A DNA stretch of 64,000 bases from Paenibacillus allorhizosphaerae. GTDB lineage: Bacteria > Bacillota > Bacilli > Paenibacillales > NBRC-103111. Each line of letters opens with the position of its first letter. Within the stretch, counting starts at the first letter, position 1. Both the position numbers and the translations under genes were made by a program. The DNA lies in assembly GCF_910594985.1 (NCBI RefSeq), contig NZ_CAJVCE010000004.1:361933-425932 (forward strand), written 5' to 3'. A model generated the notes under the pieces. The model was not told the origin of the DNA and did not search any database. It saw only the letters and a program-made list of their open reading frames with translations. Below, piece by piece: positions 34,929 through 43,584 of the stretch.

Positions 34929-35813
34929 CTACAAAATATTGTACGATCTTAGCGTCCTGAGTCTTTCGACCGTTATATAAGCGCGCCACTCCTGTTCTCC
35001 CGCCGGGCTGACGGCAAGCCAGTTCATCGGCCACCCGCCGTCTTCCTGCTGCTGATCGGCCAGCGCTTGCAAATGATTGTTCAGTTCCTCGTCCGTAACA
35101 AACATGCGGGCGTAGCTCTCCCGATCGGGGGCCCAGTCCAGCACTTTATGGACATACCCTTCCGCGTGGGGATTTTTCTCGATTGCTCGGGAACTGCGGA
35201 GCCATTTATCGATGACGGACCAATAGGAGGCAGCACGCTCGCGCTCGGGCGTATGCTGCAAAAACGTGATCCACTGCACGCCGTCGTGATAGCCGGACGG
35301 GTGTTCCCGCTCCATGAGCCGCCAAATGGTTTCGACACTTTTGATGAAATACGGTTCATGCACAATTTCCGGCAATACGTTCTGTTTGTAGAGCAATCCG
35401 ATGATGGTTCCAGTCGGATTGATCGACGGCCGATCATCTTCTTTCGTCTTCCACCAAGGCGCATGCGGGAAGTCGTTCACGCTGCGAAATGCCAGCGGCA
35501 AGCCTCCTTCCCTGAGCGTATTCTCCCGCAAAAATCGGTTGATTCCTTCGAGGATGCGCGGATCGAAGTAATCGATTTGATCCATGATCGCAAGCGCCAT
35601 CTCCGTTGGCACAGGCTGACTGAAGGGGCAACGGATGTCCGGCTCCAGCGCGTTTCCAAAACCACCATCCGGATTCTGGTACGCTCGCAGCGCCTCGATG
35701 ACCCCCTCTTGTGACCCTCCCTCAAAATGATATTCAAACCGTTTCCGGTCAAGCAGACGCGCATTGCCGTAAATAAATGGTTTTGCTCGCTCCAAGCGAT
35801 CGCGATTCCCCAT
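34929..35813 (-). CDS. Alpha/alpha-toroid (prenyltransferase/squalene-cyclase-like repeat) protein
   Basis: A 294-residue cytosolic protein with repeats of the terpenoid-cyclase toroid fold. QW-like motifs are seen as YQNPDGGFGNALEPD near residue 45 and QQQEDGGWPMNW near residue 262. The DxDD motif of squalene cyclases is not present, so cyclase chemistry is unlikely. I know similar proteins only as hypothetical. The ATG at 35813 follows AAGGGAAGAAGAAACAT. It starts 24 bases after the stop of the WYL regulator gene on the same strand, so the two form an operon and the regulator may control this gene. Confidence 0.75.
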   Translation of the reverse strand: MGNRDRLERAKPFIYGNARLLDRKRFEYHFEGGSQEGVIEALRAYQNPDGGFGNALEPDIRCPFSQPVPTEMALAIMDQIDYFDPRILEGINRFLRENTLREGGLPLAFRSVNDFPHAPWWKTKEDDRPSINPTGTIIGLLYKQNVLPEIVHEPYFIKSVETIWRLMEREHPSGYHDGVQWITFLQHTPERERAASYWSVIDKWLRSSRAIEKNPHAEGYVHKVLDWAPDRESYARMFVTDEELNNHLQALADQQQEDGGWPMNWLAVSPAGEQEWRAYITVERLRTLRSYNIL

Positions 35814-35837
35814 ATGTTTCTTCTTCCCTTCTTTTGT

Positions 35838-36800
35838 TTATGTGCCATCTCCCACTTCCGTTTTATAGCGGGTGCACACCTCGCTTGCCAACCGATGGAT
35901 AGCGGACCGCAGCGATGGAGGTGAGATGACCGAAGCGTCCAGACCAAGCATGAAGAAGAAGCGGACAGCCCATTCGATTTCCGACGGCGGGCACATGAAG
36001 TCGATTTCCCATTCTTCATCGGATCGTTGTTTGACCAACTCTCCGATATGCTCGTCCTGTTCAACCCGAAGTGCTCCCCGGTATGACAGTTTGGCCACGA
36101 TTCGGGTACTGGTCTGCGGCTTGTCCTTTTTTGGCGAGACATGCGTTCCGGATTTTGAGCGGTTCTCTTCGGATTCGGGCTTGTCGATCGTTTCGATTTG
36201 TTCAAACCGGTCGACACGGAACGTTCTCTTTTCTTCGTGTGCAACCGAATAGGCCTCGCAATACCAAAAACCGTATGCCGTATAGACCCGCTCGGGTTTT
36301 AGCTGCAGCGAGCGGCGATGGTTTTCGGACCGATATAGCACTCGCAACCAGCGGGAATTCGCAGTATATTCCATCAATGCAGGCAGCAGCGGCGACTTGA
36401 TCTTACGCTCGGGAACATTCACCTCGACATGACGGAGCACCGGATCGATTTGCCGTAAGGTCTGTTCGGGCAATACGGCCGTAATTTTGTCCATGACCGT
36501 CCATCTCGCCTGATTGAACGGCGTATCCGCCATTTTTGTCATCGCCCGCAGCGCAAACAATACGGTGAGCGCCTCCTGTGAATCCAACTGCAGCGGAGGC
36601 AGCCGGAAGCCGTCCATCAGACGAAAGCCGCCTGCCGGGCCGGTAACGGAATAGAGCGGAATCCCCATCTCGGAAAGAGATTGCATGTCCCGCAAAATCG
36701 TCCTTTTGGATACTTCAAACTTCGCTGCCAGCGACTGGGCCGTCTCCGACCGCTGCTGCAGGGCGATCACAATCGCGATGAGCCGGTCATTTCTCTTCAA
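35838..36800 (-). CDS. YafY-type transcriptional regulator (HTH_11 and WYL domains)
   Basis: A regulator of about 320 residues. The N-terminal DeoR-like helix-turn-helix is seen as LIAIVIALQQR, AQSLAAKFEVSKRTILRDMQSLSEMGIP with the VTGPAGGFRL wing. A WYL ligand-sensing domain follows (about 130-310) with VYTAYGFWYCEAYSVAHEEKRTFRVDRFE. Start is the TTG at 36800 with GGAGGAGCAGAACG in front; the longer frame to 36866 enters the promoter. A perfect inverted repeat lies 33 bases upstream, next to a -10 element, and probably mediates autoregulation. A related site precedes the GyrI-like gene. Confidence 0.88.
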   Translation of the reverse strand: MKRNDRLIAIVIALQQRSETAQSLAAKFEVSKRTILRDMQSLSEMGIPLYSVTGPAGGFRLMDGFRLPPLQLDSQEALTVLFALRAMTKMADTPFNQARWTVMDKITAVLPEQTLRQIDPVLRHVEVNVPERKIKSPLLPALMEYTANSRWLRVLYRSENHRRSLQLKPERVYTAYGFWYCEAYSVAHEEKRTFRVDRFEQIETIDKPESEENRSKSGTHVSPKKDKPQTSTRIVAKLSYRGALRVEQDEHIGELVKQRSDEEWEIDFMCPPSEIEWAVRFFFMLGLDASVISPPSLRSAIHRLASEVCTRYKTEVGDGT

Positions 36801-36827
36801 CGTTCTGCTCCTCCATCCATCGAAATC

Positions 36828-36846
36828 AGTATACCAATCCATTGGT
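36828..36846 (-). promoter_or_regulatory. -10 element with adjoining inverted-repeat operator candidate
   Basis: On the minus strand ACCAAT-GG-ATTGGT, a perfect 6+6 palindrome, runs straight into TATACT, a good -10 for the WYL regulator gene. The -35 is weak. The arrangement places the palindrome between -35 and -10, a repressor-type position. Operator role is inference. Confidence 0.5.
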
Positions 36847-36949
36847 GACATCTTGCGTGTCATCAATCATTGGACCCCATTTCATTTATTTTCAAACCTG
36901 CTCCCGAACCATTGCGATCATCACTTCTGCGCACGCGCGCTTAGAAGCA

Positions 36950-36973
36950 GAGGGCTACCGCCTGGTAGCCCTC
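36950..36973. other. Perfect 10-bp stem-loop downstream of the GyrI-like gene
   Basis: GAGGGCTACC and GGTAGCCCTC pair around a GCCT loop. It lies about 90 bases past the GyrI-like stop at 37060 and upstream of the WYL regulator promoter. There is no T-run, so it may be a weak terminator or a processing signal. Confidence 0.4.
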
Positions 36974-37059
36974 GTCATTTTGAAACAACTGCGTATCCCT
37001 AATACAGGTTTCTTTCGTTTTCCCTGAATGTTTAATGTGCCAACGCTGTCGCTTTTTTT

Positions 37060-37692
37060 TCAAATGGCTTGCTCAATCTCGACTCTCACAATCGTCTTCC
37101 ACGTATCCGGCGGATGACAATCCATGGCAGGCGTGAGATAAATTTCTCTTCGATCCCCTTTTACCACATACCCGTTCTCATGAACGTATGTACATATTTC
37201 TTGCATCGTTTGCTGCGTATGACGGTAATGCCCGACATGCAGTTTATGCGCAAACGGCCCCGATGGCGCTCGAACCAGTTTCGTCGATGGGATGTGCTGT
37301 CCGGGCAAGTTCTTTTCCACGTGAGCCCTCGCTTGCTCGAACATTTCGAATGTAATAAAATCCGGCACTTGCATCATTTTGGTAACGGACCACTTGCCAG
37401 CTTCCAGTTCTTCATGCCATACGACTTCATGCGGCATTAGCTTAAACTTGTATCCCAAAGATTTCTTTGTTATTCGCTTCAACTGGTTCACAACTTTCCA
37501 CGCAATCCATTGTTCATCCAATGGCTGCGGATGTCCGGCCCAATTCATACGAAACGATGTATTCATTTGTTGCGAAACGTATACTAGCGGAGGCATTTGT
37601 TCGATCGTTACTGGCCCTTGCTTTGCTCCATACACTTGAGGATATAATTTACGGTGATCGTGGGTTACCTCTTTGGTTCGGGGAAGATTCAA
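37060..37692 (-). CDS. GyrI-like small-molecule-binding domain protein
   Basis: A 210-residue soluble protein of the GyrI-like/SOUL superfamily, the ligand-binding fold of drug-sensing regulators, here without a DNA-binding domain. Phrases such as LYPQVYGAKQGPVTIEQMPP at the start and GHYRHTQQTMQEICTYVHEN near residue 160, followed by YLTPAMDCHPPDTWKTIVRVEIEQ, are typical. The start is TTG at 37692 with GGAGGAGAAAGGC upstream. Its promoter carries the same ACCAATGG motif as that of the nearby WYL regulator, so it is probably in that regulon (inference). Ligand unknown. Confidence 0.85.
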   Translation of the reverse strand: MNLPRTKEVTHDHRKLYPQVYGAKQGPVTIEQMPPLVYVSQQMNTSFRMNWAGHPQPLDEQWIAWKVVNQLKRITKKSLGYKFKLMPHEVVWHEELEAGKWSVTKMMQVPDFITFEMFEQARAHVEKNLPGQHIPSTKLVRAPSGPFAHKLHVGHYRHTQQTMQEICTYVHENGYVVKGDRREIYLTPAMDCHPPDTWKTIVRVEIEQAI

Positions 37693-38072
37693 GCCTTTCT
37701 CCTCCTGCCTTTATTGTTCTTTTATCCAAAAACAATTATATAACCCATTGGTATATATTGTAAACGCGCTTAACATCGGCATTCTTCAAGTACCGGATCG
37801 AATCGATAACCATTTGCAGGTATGACATGGGCCTCAGCGTAATCGTTCATTTTTCCACCCAAATCGCCTTACATAATCTTTAGTCCGGAGGGACCTTGCA
37901 TTCACGATACTTCAACTCCGAGGCTTGCAAAATTTTAACGAATTTTGCGTCCATTGGAAATTTACTGCGTCAACACTGATGTAACCGAAGCGATAGGAGA
38001 ATGCAAATAAAAAGAAGTATAATTTACTTAGCAATGAAAACGGACAAGGACGGAAAAGGAGCGAAACGGAAT
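37693..38072. other. Intergenic region between GyrI-like and ThuA-like genes
   Basis: This 380-base gap holds the GyrI-like promoter (37735-37764) on the minus strand and the upstream part of the ThuA-like gene on the plus strand. No open frame with a ribosome site and no clear RNA structure was seen in 37800-38000. Confidence 0.5.
37735..37764 (-). promoter_or_regulatory. Predicted promoter of the GyrI-like gene with operator motif
   Basis: On the minus strand TTTACA (37759-37764) and TATAAT (37735-37740) are 18 bases apart, and the spacer contains ACCAATGGGTT at 37742-37752. The same ACCAATGG-N-TT motif abuts the -10 of the WYL regulator promoter, pointing to joint control. Confidence 0.6.
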
Positions 38073-38714
38073 ATGGGCGATAAAACGAACGTACTGCTGA
38101 TTGGCGAAAACGAGGGCGCTCCATGGCATCCGCTGGAACCTGCAAGGCAACAACTGGAGGAAATTTTATCAAGCGGGTTTCAAATAACAGTCACAGAACA
38201 ATACGATGATTTATCGAAGCTTGACGTAAAAAAGTTCGCTGCACTTATCTCATATACGGATTGCTGGAAACGCGACCTGGCACCGGCACAAATCGCGGGA
38301 CTGCTGCGATTCGTAGCGGAAGGGGGCGGACTGCTCGCCATCCATAACGGCATTTCGCTTCAACGCGGCAATGAACTGGCGCAACTGATCGGCGCCAAAT
38401 TTACCGGGCATCCGCCGTATCAACCGCTGAGCTATTTCGGAGCGGCGGGTGGACATCCGCTGCTGACCGGCGTTGCCGATTTTACCGTTAACGAGGAGCC
38501 GTATATGTTCGAATTCGATCCTTTCACACCCAGAAACGTGTTCCTCGAATTCGAATATCAAGGAACGCGTTACCCCGCGGCATGGGAACATGCTTACGGC
38601 CTTGGGCGAGTCGTCTATTTGCAGCCGGGGCATCGGGACGACTCATTCAAACCGGAAGCGTACAGGCAATTGATACGCAATAGTGCGCGTTGGACAGCCG
38701 GACTAGAGGTGTAA
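38073..38714 (+). CDS. ThuA-like domain protein
   Basis: A 213-residue protein of the ThuA-like (class I glutamine-amidotransferase-like fold) family, linked elsewhere to trehalose or other sugar metabolism. Visible features are TNVLLIGENEGAPWHPLEPA at the start, ALISYTDCW near residue 65, LLRFVAEGGGLLAIHNGISL near 92, and GRVVYLQPGHRDDSFKPEAYRQLI at the end. Activity is not established for the family. I chose ATG 38073 (AAAAGGAGCGAAACGG upstream, slightly far); an in-frame ATG at 38001 is longer but unsupported. Single gene ending at a bidirectional terminator. Confidence 0.87.
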   Translation: MGDKTNVLLIGENEGAPWHPLEPARQQLEEILSSGFQITVTEQYDDLSKLDVKKFAALISYTDCWKRDLAPAQIAGLLRFVAEGGGLLAIHNGISLQRGNELAQLIGAKFTGHPPYQPLSYFGAAGGHPLLTGVADFTVNEEPYMFEFDPFTPRNVFLEFEYQGTRYPAAWEHAYGLGRVVYLQPGHRDDSFKPEAYRQLIRNSARWTAGLEV

Positions 38715-38743
38715 AAACAGCCGGGTCACGTCTTAAGCATAAA

Positions 38744-38774
38744 GAAAGTCCGGCACGCGAGTTGCCGGACTTTC
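38744..38774. terminator. Bidirectional terminator between ThuA-like and RCC1/SLH genes
   Basis: GAAAGTCCGGCA (38744-38755) and TGCCGGACTTTC (38763-38774) form a perfect 12-bp stem with a seven-base loop, between the convergent stops at 38714 and 38779. The T-run is short on both sides. Confidence 0.75.
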
Positions 38775-38778
38775 GCAA

Positions 38779-41700
38779 TTATGATTTCATCTGTAATTCA
38801 AGCAGGCGAAGCAACACCGTTACCGCTTCGGCGCGTGTCGTCGAATTGAGCGGATGCAGACTGGCCGTATCATCGCCCACAAGTACAGCCGCGTTCAAGG
38901 CGGCGCTAAACGCATCGCGCGCCCATTCCGGTACGGACGTTCCGTCGGAAAATGCGCCGATCGGGTTACCTCCGGACGACGGAACGGTCCACCCGGCATA
39001 AGCGGCCGCCCGCATTAACATAACCGCCATTTCCGAGCGGGTAATCATACTGTCCGGTCGGAACGTACCGTCCTCGTAACCGGACACAATGCCGGCGGCC
39101 ATCGCCTGATCGATCGCCCCGTTCGCCCATTCGGGCCATGTTTCACCCGACACAGGCTGTCGATTGGCCTGACTTTCGGGCAATCCGAGCAAGCGGCTCA
39201 GCATCACGACGAACTCTGCTCGCGTGACGTGCTCCTCCGGCCGGAACGTTCCGTCCGGATAACCCGAGATCATTCCCGCCTGTGCCGCCCGGCGAATATC
39301 GAAGTACGCCCAATGCCCTGCCACATCGGAAAAAGAAATCGTTTCGGACGGCGCAGGCGTTCCGGATTCGCCTCCACCCGGAAGATTCGTTCCCGGATTC
39401 GTCGTTCCGGGGTCTGGATTTGATCCGGAATCCGGGTTTGTTCCGGAGCCCGAGTCTGTTCCAGTGGCCGGCGGTGCGCCGGAATCCGTTCCTGAGCCCG
39501 GGTCTGTTTCTGGGTCGGGATCCGTTCCAGGATCGGTTCCTCCGCCGTTGCCTGCTAACTTCACCTTCACAGCCACGTTCGCCTGGAACCCGCCGTAGGT
39601 GGCCGTTAGCACCGTCTCGCCCGCTGCGCGGCCCGTTACCGTTCCGTTTCCTGCCACTTGCGCCACGCCGCTGTCTCGCACCGTGAACTGACTGAATGCG
39701 GTAACGTCCCTCTCGCTCCCGTTCGTATAATGCGCTTTAACCGTTGGGCTTACGGTTTCCCCAACCTCCAACTCATAGCTGTTCGCAACAAACTCAATGC
39801 CGTCCACTACCGGCTCCGGATCAGGCTTCGCTTTTACCTTCACCGCCGCATTTGCGTGGAATCCGCCATACGTGGCCGTCAACACCGTGGAGCCCGCTGC
39901 GACGCCCGTTACCATTCCGTCACCGCCCACTTGCGCCACGCCGCTGTCTCGCACCGTGAACTGGCTGAATGCGGTGACGTCCCTCTCGCTTCCATTCGCG
40001 TAATGCGCCGTGACAGTAGGGTTCACCGTTTCCCCGACTTCCAGCTCATAGCTGCCCGCTGCAAACCCAATGCCATCCACTATCGGCTCCGGATCAGGTT
40101 TCGCTTTAACCTTCACCGCGACATTCGCCTGGAACCCGCCATACGTGGCTGTTAGCACGGTAGAGCCTGCCGCAACCGCCGTTAACGAACCATTCGCACT
40201 AACGTTAGCTATGCCGTTATCCTGTATAACAAACCTGCTCATCGCCGTTATATCGGTTTGACTGCCGTCGTTATACAACGCATGAACCTTCGTTTGCGAT
40301 GTTTCTCCGACTTCGAGCTCGTAGTCGCTCGTATCGAAAGCGACGCTGGTGATCGTTTTAGTGAAATGAACGGTAACCGGCGCGGATACTGTGACTCCGT
40401 TTCGCTTCGCGGTTACGGTGGCTGCGCCCGGGGCATCGGATACTAGGTTACTTCGATAGACCCCGTAAGTCGTCTCCGTCACTGAATTCGTGAAGCGCCC
40501 CAAATCGGTCTCAAACGTAACAGCCCCGCCGCTTTGCGTAAGCGCATTTCCGTTAGCGTCCTTCAATAACAAAACAATTTCCGTCGAGCTTGCGCCGTCA
40601 GCAGGAAGCCGATCCGGATTCGCCGTCAGGGCCGAGTGTGCGCTGCTGGGATCGCCGGCCGCAAAACGAACGGTCGTTATTAAGAACGGTTGGCCGTCGA
40701 TCGAGAACGTCACAGTCGATGTACCCGTAACGGTCGAAGAAAGGCTGGCTTGGTAGTAAGCGGCACCGGTAACCGTTCGCGCCTGAATATTTCCCAGAGT
40801 CGTCGAGAAGCCGATTCTGCCGGCGGGCATCGTCAATAAATGATTCATTTGATCGCGAACGTATACCGTCAACGTCACGCTACCCATCCCGGCTGTCGCT
40901 ATACTTGCGCTCGAATGAATCGAAGACTGATTCATGTCGGGAACGCCGTATGTCTGGAGTTTCAGCTTGGCAGGTACGTCAAGCCCGTTCACTTTCGCTT
41001 TCACTTCTGTTTCACCAAGCTGGTTCGGCGTAAACGAGGCGGTGAACTGTCCGTCTCCGGCGTAGTTGACCGGACCGAGCGTCCCGCTGCTTGCCTCCAT
41101 CGTGACTCTATCGGTGCCGAATTTCACCGCCCCTCCCCAGTAATCGGCCAATTGCAGCATAACATTCGCCGATTCGCCTAGCGTGACCGGAACCGACGGA
41201 TTGTTCGTCCAGTACGTTTTGGAAAGTACTGCCAGTGTCGTTTGGAACAGCCTGGACAGCGCCCCCTCCGTTCGGTTTCCGCCTAGCTGTTGTCTGTCGT
41301 TTCTGCCGACGCCCCAGACCGTCCCATCTTCTTTCATTATGGTCGTGTGCTCATTGCCGCCGCCGGCGCTCCGCACCCCCATTACCTGTGAGCCATCCTC
41401 CGTCTCCGTCATCTTTAGCGGATAAACGGAGTAAGCTAATGCGGGGTCTTTACCCAACTGACCATTGCTATTACTTCCCCAGGCCCATAAAGTTTTGTCC
41501 TGACGGATGGCTAGCGAGTGCATTCTCCCAGCCCCGACCGATCTCACCCCGTTCAATGGAACGTTCGGGGCGAGCATGACCTGACGCGCGCTTACGCCAA
41601 GACTTTGGTCACCGCTCCCCAGCTGCCCAAAACTGTTGGAGCCCCAGCTCCAGACAGTATCATCGTTCAAAATCGCCAAACCATGAAAACTTCCGGCAGC

Positions 41701-42489
41701 GATTTGCGTGACGCCAGACAGCGGCTGGCCATCGCTTTTCTTCACATTCACGGGCGTTAATCTGGGCTGATTCGTATTTACGCCGTCACCCGTCTGCCGA
41801 TTGCCGTTATAACCCCATGCATACACTTTCCCATCCGCTGTCAAGGCCAAGGAATACAGCGTGCCTGCCGATACTTGAACGACATCCGTCAATGACATGA
41901 CCCGGACCGGAACGGACTGCGGTGCACCCATCGATCCCGTACCCAGCCCGCCCGTCAAATTGTCCCCCCAAGCCCAGACGTTGCCGTCCTTGTCCAACGC
42001 AAGCGAATGCGTATCTCCTGCCGATATTTGAACGATATCCCTCAAGCCTTGAACTTGCCCGGCCACTGCGCTGACATATCCGTCGGTCGGCCTTCCCAAT
42101 TCGCTGCTGGCGTCCATCCCCCACGACCAGACCGTCCCGTCTTTTTTTAGCGCCAGTGAGAATTGCGCGCCGGCGACTACCTCAGCGACATTAGATAATC
42201 TTTTCAAGCCGCCGTTTTGTTCGTAAACGGGCATCGCTACCGAATATGTATTTCCGGCCGTGGAATTGCCGATTTGCCCCGTCCTGTTTTCTCCCCACGC
42301 AAGCACGGAACCGTCCTCCAAAACGACAAGAACATGGTCTCCTCCCGTAGCCGCAACGACCGAAACGGCTTTCAGTGAGTACGGTCCAGCCGCGTCGGTA
42401 TTCGCATAAGGCGCCGTAAGGCCAAGCTGACTCACAACCATAACGATGGCCAGCAGCCATCCGATTTTCCGAAATGATTTTGACAACAC
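38779..42489 (-). CDS. Surface protein: RCC1 repeats, Ig-like/Big_2 repeats, three SLH domains
   Basis: A 1236-residue secreted, wall-bound protein. The signal peptide covers about residues 1-30. Residues about 45-410 hold about seven RCC1-type propeller blades (VLAWGENRTGQIG, VWSWGMDASSELG, VYAWGYNGNRQTG, LWAWGSNSNGQLG). Then come an uncharacterised strand-rich part, a Big_1/invasin-like domain (about 624-707), and three Big_2 repeats at 712-976 of 91 residues each, the DNA of which is highly alike. A Pro/Asp/Gly/Ser linker (about 984-1037) leads to SLH domains at about 1050, 1114 and 1177. The GTG at 42489 follows GGGGAGGGCTGTT. RCC1 propellers usually bind proteins; the target is unknown. 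Confidence 0.9.
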   Translation of the reverse strand: MLSKSFRKIGWLLAIVMVVSQLGLTAPYANTDAAGPYSLKAVSVVAATGGDHVLVVLEDGSVLAWGENRTGQIGNSTAGNTYSVAMPVYEQNGGLKRLSNVAEVVAGAQFSLALKKDGTVWSWGMDASSELGRPTDGYVSAVAGQVQGLRDIVQISAGDTHSLALDKDGNVWAWGDNLTGGLGTGSMGAPQSVPVRVMSLTDVVQVSAGTLYSLALTADGKVYAWGYNGNRQTGDGVNTNQPRLTPVNVKKSDGQPLSGVTQIAAGSFHGLAILNDDTVWSWGSNSFGQLGSGDQSLGVSARQVMLAPNVPLNGVRSVGAGRMHSLAIRQDKTLWAWGSNSNGQLGKDPALAYSVYPLKMTETEDGSQVMGVRSAGGGNEHTTIMKEDGTVWGVGRNDRQQLGGNRTEGALSRLFQTTLAVLSKTYWTNNPSVPVTLGESANVMLQLADYWGGAVKFGTDRVTMEASSGTLGPVNYAGDGQFTASFTPNQLGETEVKAKVNGLDVPAKLKLQTYGVPDMNQSSIHSSASIATAGMGSVTLTVYVRDQMNHLLTMPAGRIGFSTTLGNIQARTVTGAAYYQASLSSTVTGTSTVTFSIDGQPFLITTVRFAAGDPSSAHSALTANPDRLPADGASSTEIVLLLKDANGNALTQSGGAVTFETDLGRFTNSVTETTYGVYRSNLVSDAPGAATVTAKRNGVTVSAPVTVHFTKTITSVAFDTSDYELEVGETSQTKVHALYNDGSQTDITAMSRFVIQDNGIANVSANGSLTAVAAGSTVLTATYGGFQANVAVKVKAKPDPEPIVDGIGFAAGSYELEVGETVNPTVTAHYANGSERDVTAFSQFTVRDSGVAQVGGDGMVTGVAAGSTVLTATYGGFHANAAVKVKAKPDPEPVVDGIEFVANSYELEVGETVSPTVKAHYTNGSERDVTAFSQFTVRDSGVAQVAGNGTVTGRAAGETVLTATYGGFQANVAVKVKLAGNGGGTDPGTDPDPETDPGSGTDSGAPPATGTDSGSGTNPDSGSNPDPGTTNPGTNLPGGGESGTPAPSETISFSDVAGHWAYFDIRRAAQAGMISGYPDGTFRPEEHVTRAEFVVMLSRLLGLPESQANRQPVSGETWPEWANGAIDQAMAAGIVSGYEDGTFRPDSMITRSEMAVMLMRAAAYAGWTVPSSGGNPIGAFSDGTSVPEWARDAFSAALNAAVLVGDDTASLHPLNSTTRAEAVTVLLRLLELQMKS
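39555..40370 (-). repeat. Three tandem 273-bp repeats encoding Big_2 domains
   Basis: Three units with a 273-base period (91 codons) share long identical runs such as GGCTCCGGATCAGG and ACGTCCCTCTCGCT. They encode YELEVGET...TYGGFQANVAVKVK units. The first-encoded unit is more diverged than the other two. Confidence 0.85.
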
Positions 42490-42609
42490 AACAGCCCTCC
42501 CCTTCAGCAGTTCATATTTTTTTTATTATAAGTTGGGACGTTTTTTCCGTAACCTAACGAAAGTTAACAGCAGGTAATGTTAACTCCATGAAAAGTTATC
42601 AAGGTGTAA

Positions 42610-42651
42610 TAAAAAACCAGCCGTTCCACGTAAAAAGTGGTAGACTGGTTT
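42610..42651 (-). terminator. Rho-independent terminator after the phosphotransferase gene
   Basis: On the minus strand AAACCAG and CTGGTTT, with inner CCAC/GTGG pairs, form a stem followed by TTTTTTATT. It lies 33 bases beyond the stop at 42685. Confidence 0.75.
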
Positions 42652-42684
42652 GTTCTTGAAACTGCGGGGTTTTGCCAGATCACA

Positions 42685-43482
42685 TCAAATATAGTCATCG
42701 ATAATCGGCTTGAAGGCGTTGTAGTCTTGAAAAAATGGCGTAATATTGCCTTTCGATAATATAGCGGAAACCGATAATCGAAAGATAATGGCTCTTATGA
42801 TCATTTCTTTGTAAAATTCGTCACCGGGAAGCAAACGGAGCTCAGAAAGGGTGCTGCCCTGCCATGCGATACAGTCACACACCAAGATAGCCTCGGCATA
42901 TTCCACAGGGGCGATCGTCGGTGAAAAATCGATGATCAAGGGCGGCAGCGTTTCATCAAAAAGAATATTTCCTGCCAAATCGCCATGGATCAGCTGCATC
43001 TTATAATGTCCGTCGCGGTTTACCTTGCGAAGCAAACCGGTTAATACGTCATGCGCCTCTTTAGGCATATCATGCGGCAATCCGTCTTCTTGCCATGCGA
43101 TCCGATGAGACTTGGACCAGGGGTGATCGGCTAGAGGGAAGTCCTTAGCGGATATGTGAGAAAGGTCGCGGTGAAACGATCGTGAAACCCGAAGCTTCTC
43201 TTCTACGCGTCCTTTTGCTTCATGCCCTTGTTCAAACCGGGTGCAAATCCATCCTTCGCTTACAAAAGTCCCGTTCACGCTTCTTATAGGCTTGGACAAT
43301 CTGTATTCTCGAGGAGACAGTTTCTCTATAATTCGAAGCATCCATTCGTAATGCCGCTCGTCCTCTACAGGCTTTAATACAGCATGTTGAACGCGGATCG
43401 ATGTATTTTGTCCGCCGCTCAATCGGGTGATAGCGTCACCGCTAAGATGAAATGAGTGTAATACCTTAGCGAATTGATCCAT
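42685..43482 (-). CDS. Phosphotransferase-family (APH fold) protein
   Basis: A 265-residue small-molecule kinase of the APH/choline-kinase superfamily. The catalytic loop is MQLIHGDLAGNILFDE and the metal-binding Asp lies in LIIDFSPTIAPVEYAEAI. The ATP-site lysine region is weak near VLKPVE. The substrate is not predictable; it differs from the other APH-like protein in this window in both motifs. The ATG at 43482 follows AGGTGAACAA. Single gene between the surface-protein gene and the aminotransferase gene. Confidence 0.83.
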   Translation of the reverse strand: MDQFAKVLHSFHLSGDAITRLSGGQNTSIRVQHAVLKPVEDERHYEWMLRIIEKLSPREYRLSKPIRSVNGTFVSEGWICTRFEQGHEAKGRVEEKLRVSRSFHRDLSHISAKDFPLADHPWSKSHRIAWQEDGLPHDMPKEAHDVLTGLLRKVNRDGHYKMQLIHGDLAGNILFDETLPPLIIDFSPTIAPVEYAEAILVCDCIAWQGSTLSELRLLPGDEFYKEMIIRAIIFRLSVSAILSKGNITPFFQDYNAFKPIIDDYI

Positions 43483-43584
43483 TTGTTCACCTACATTTCT
43501 TGGATCAACAATTTACGATGCCGGCTCTGGGGCCTCCCCCTCCGCACCGAGCAGTCAATGTACGGCTGCATCAATTATAGTAAG

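Noticed and set aside
39380..39545. A short tandem repeat run that might be a CRISPR or minisatellite
   Set aside because: It is the coding sequence of the Pro/Asp/Gly/Ser linker in the RCC1/SLH protein; no regular repeat-spacer pattern exists.
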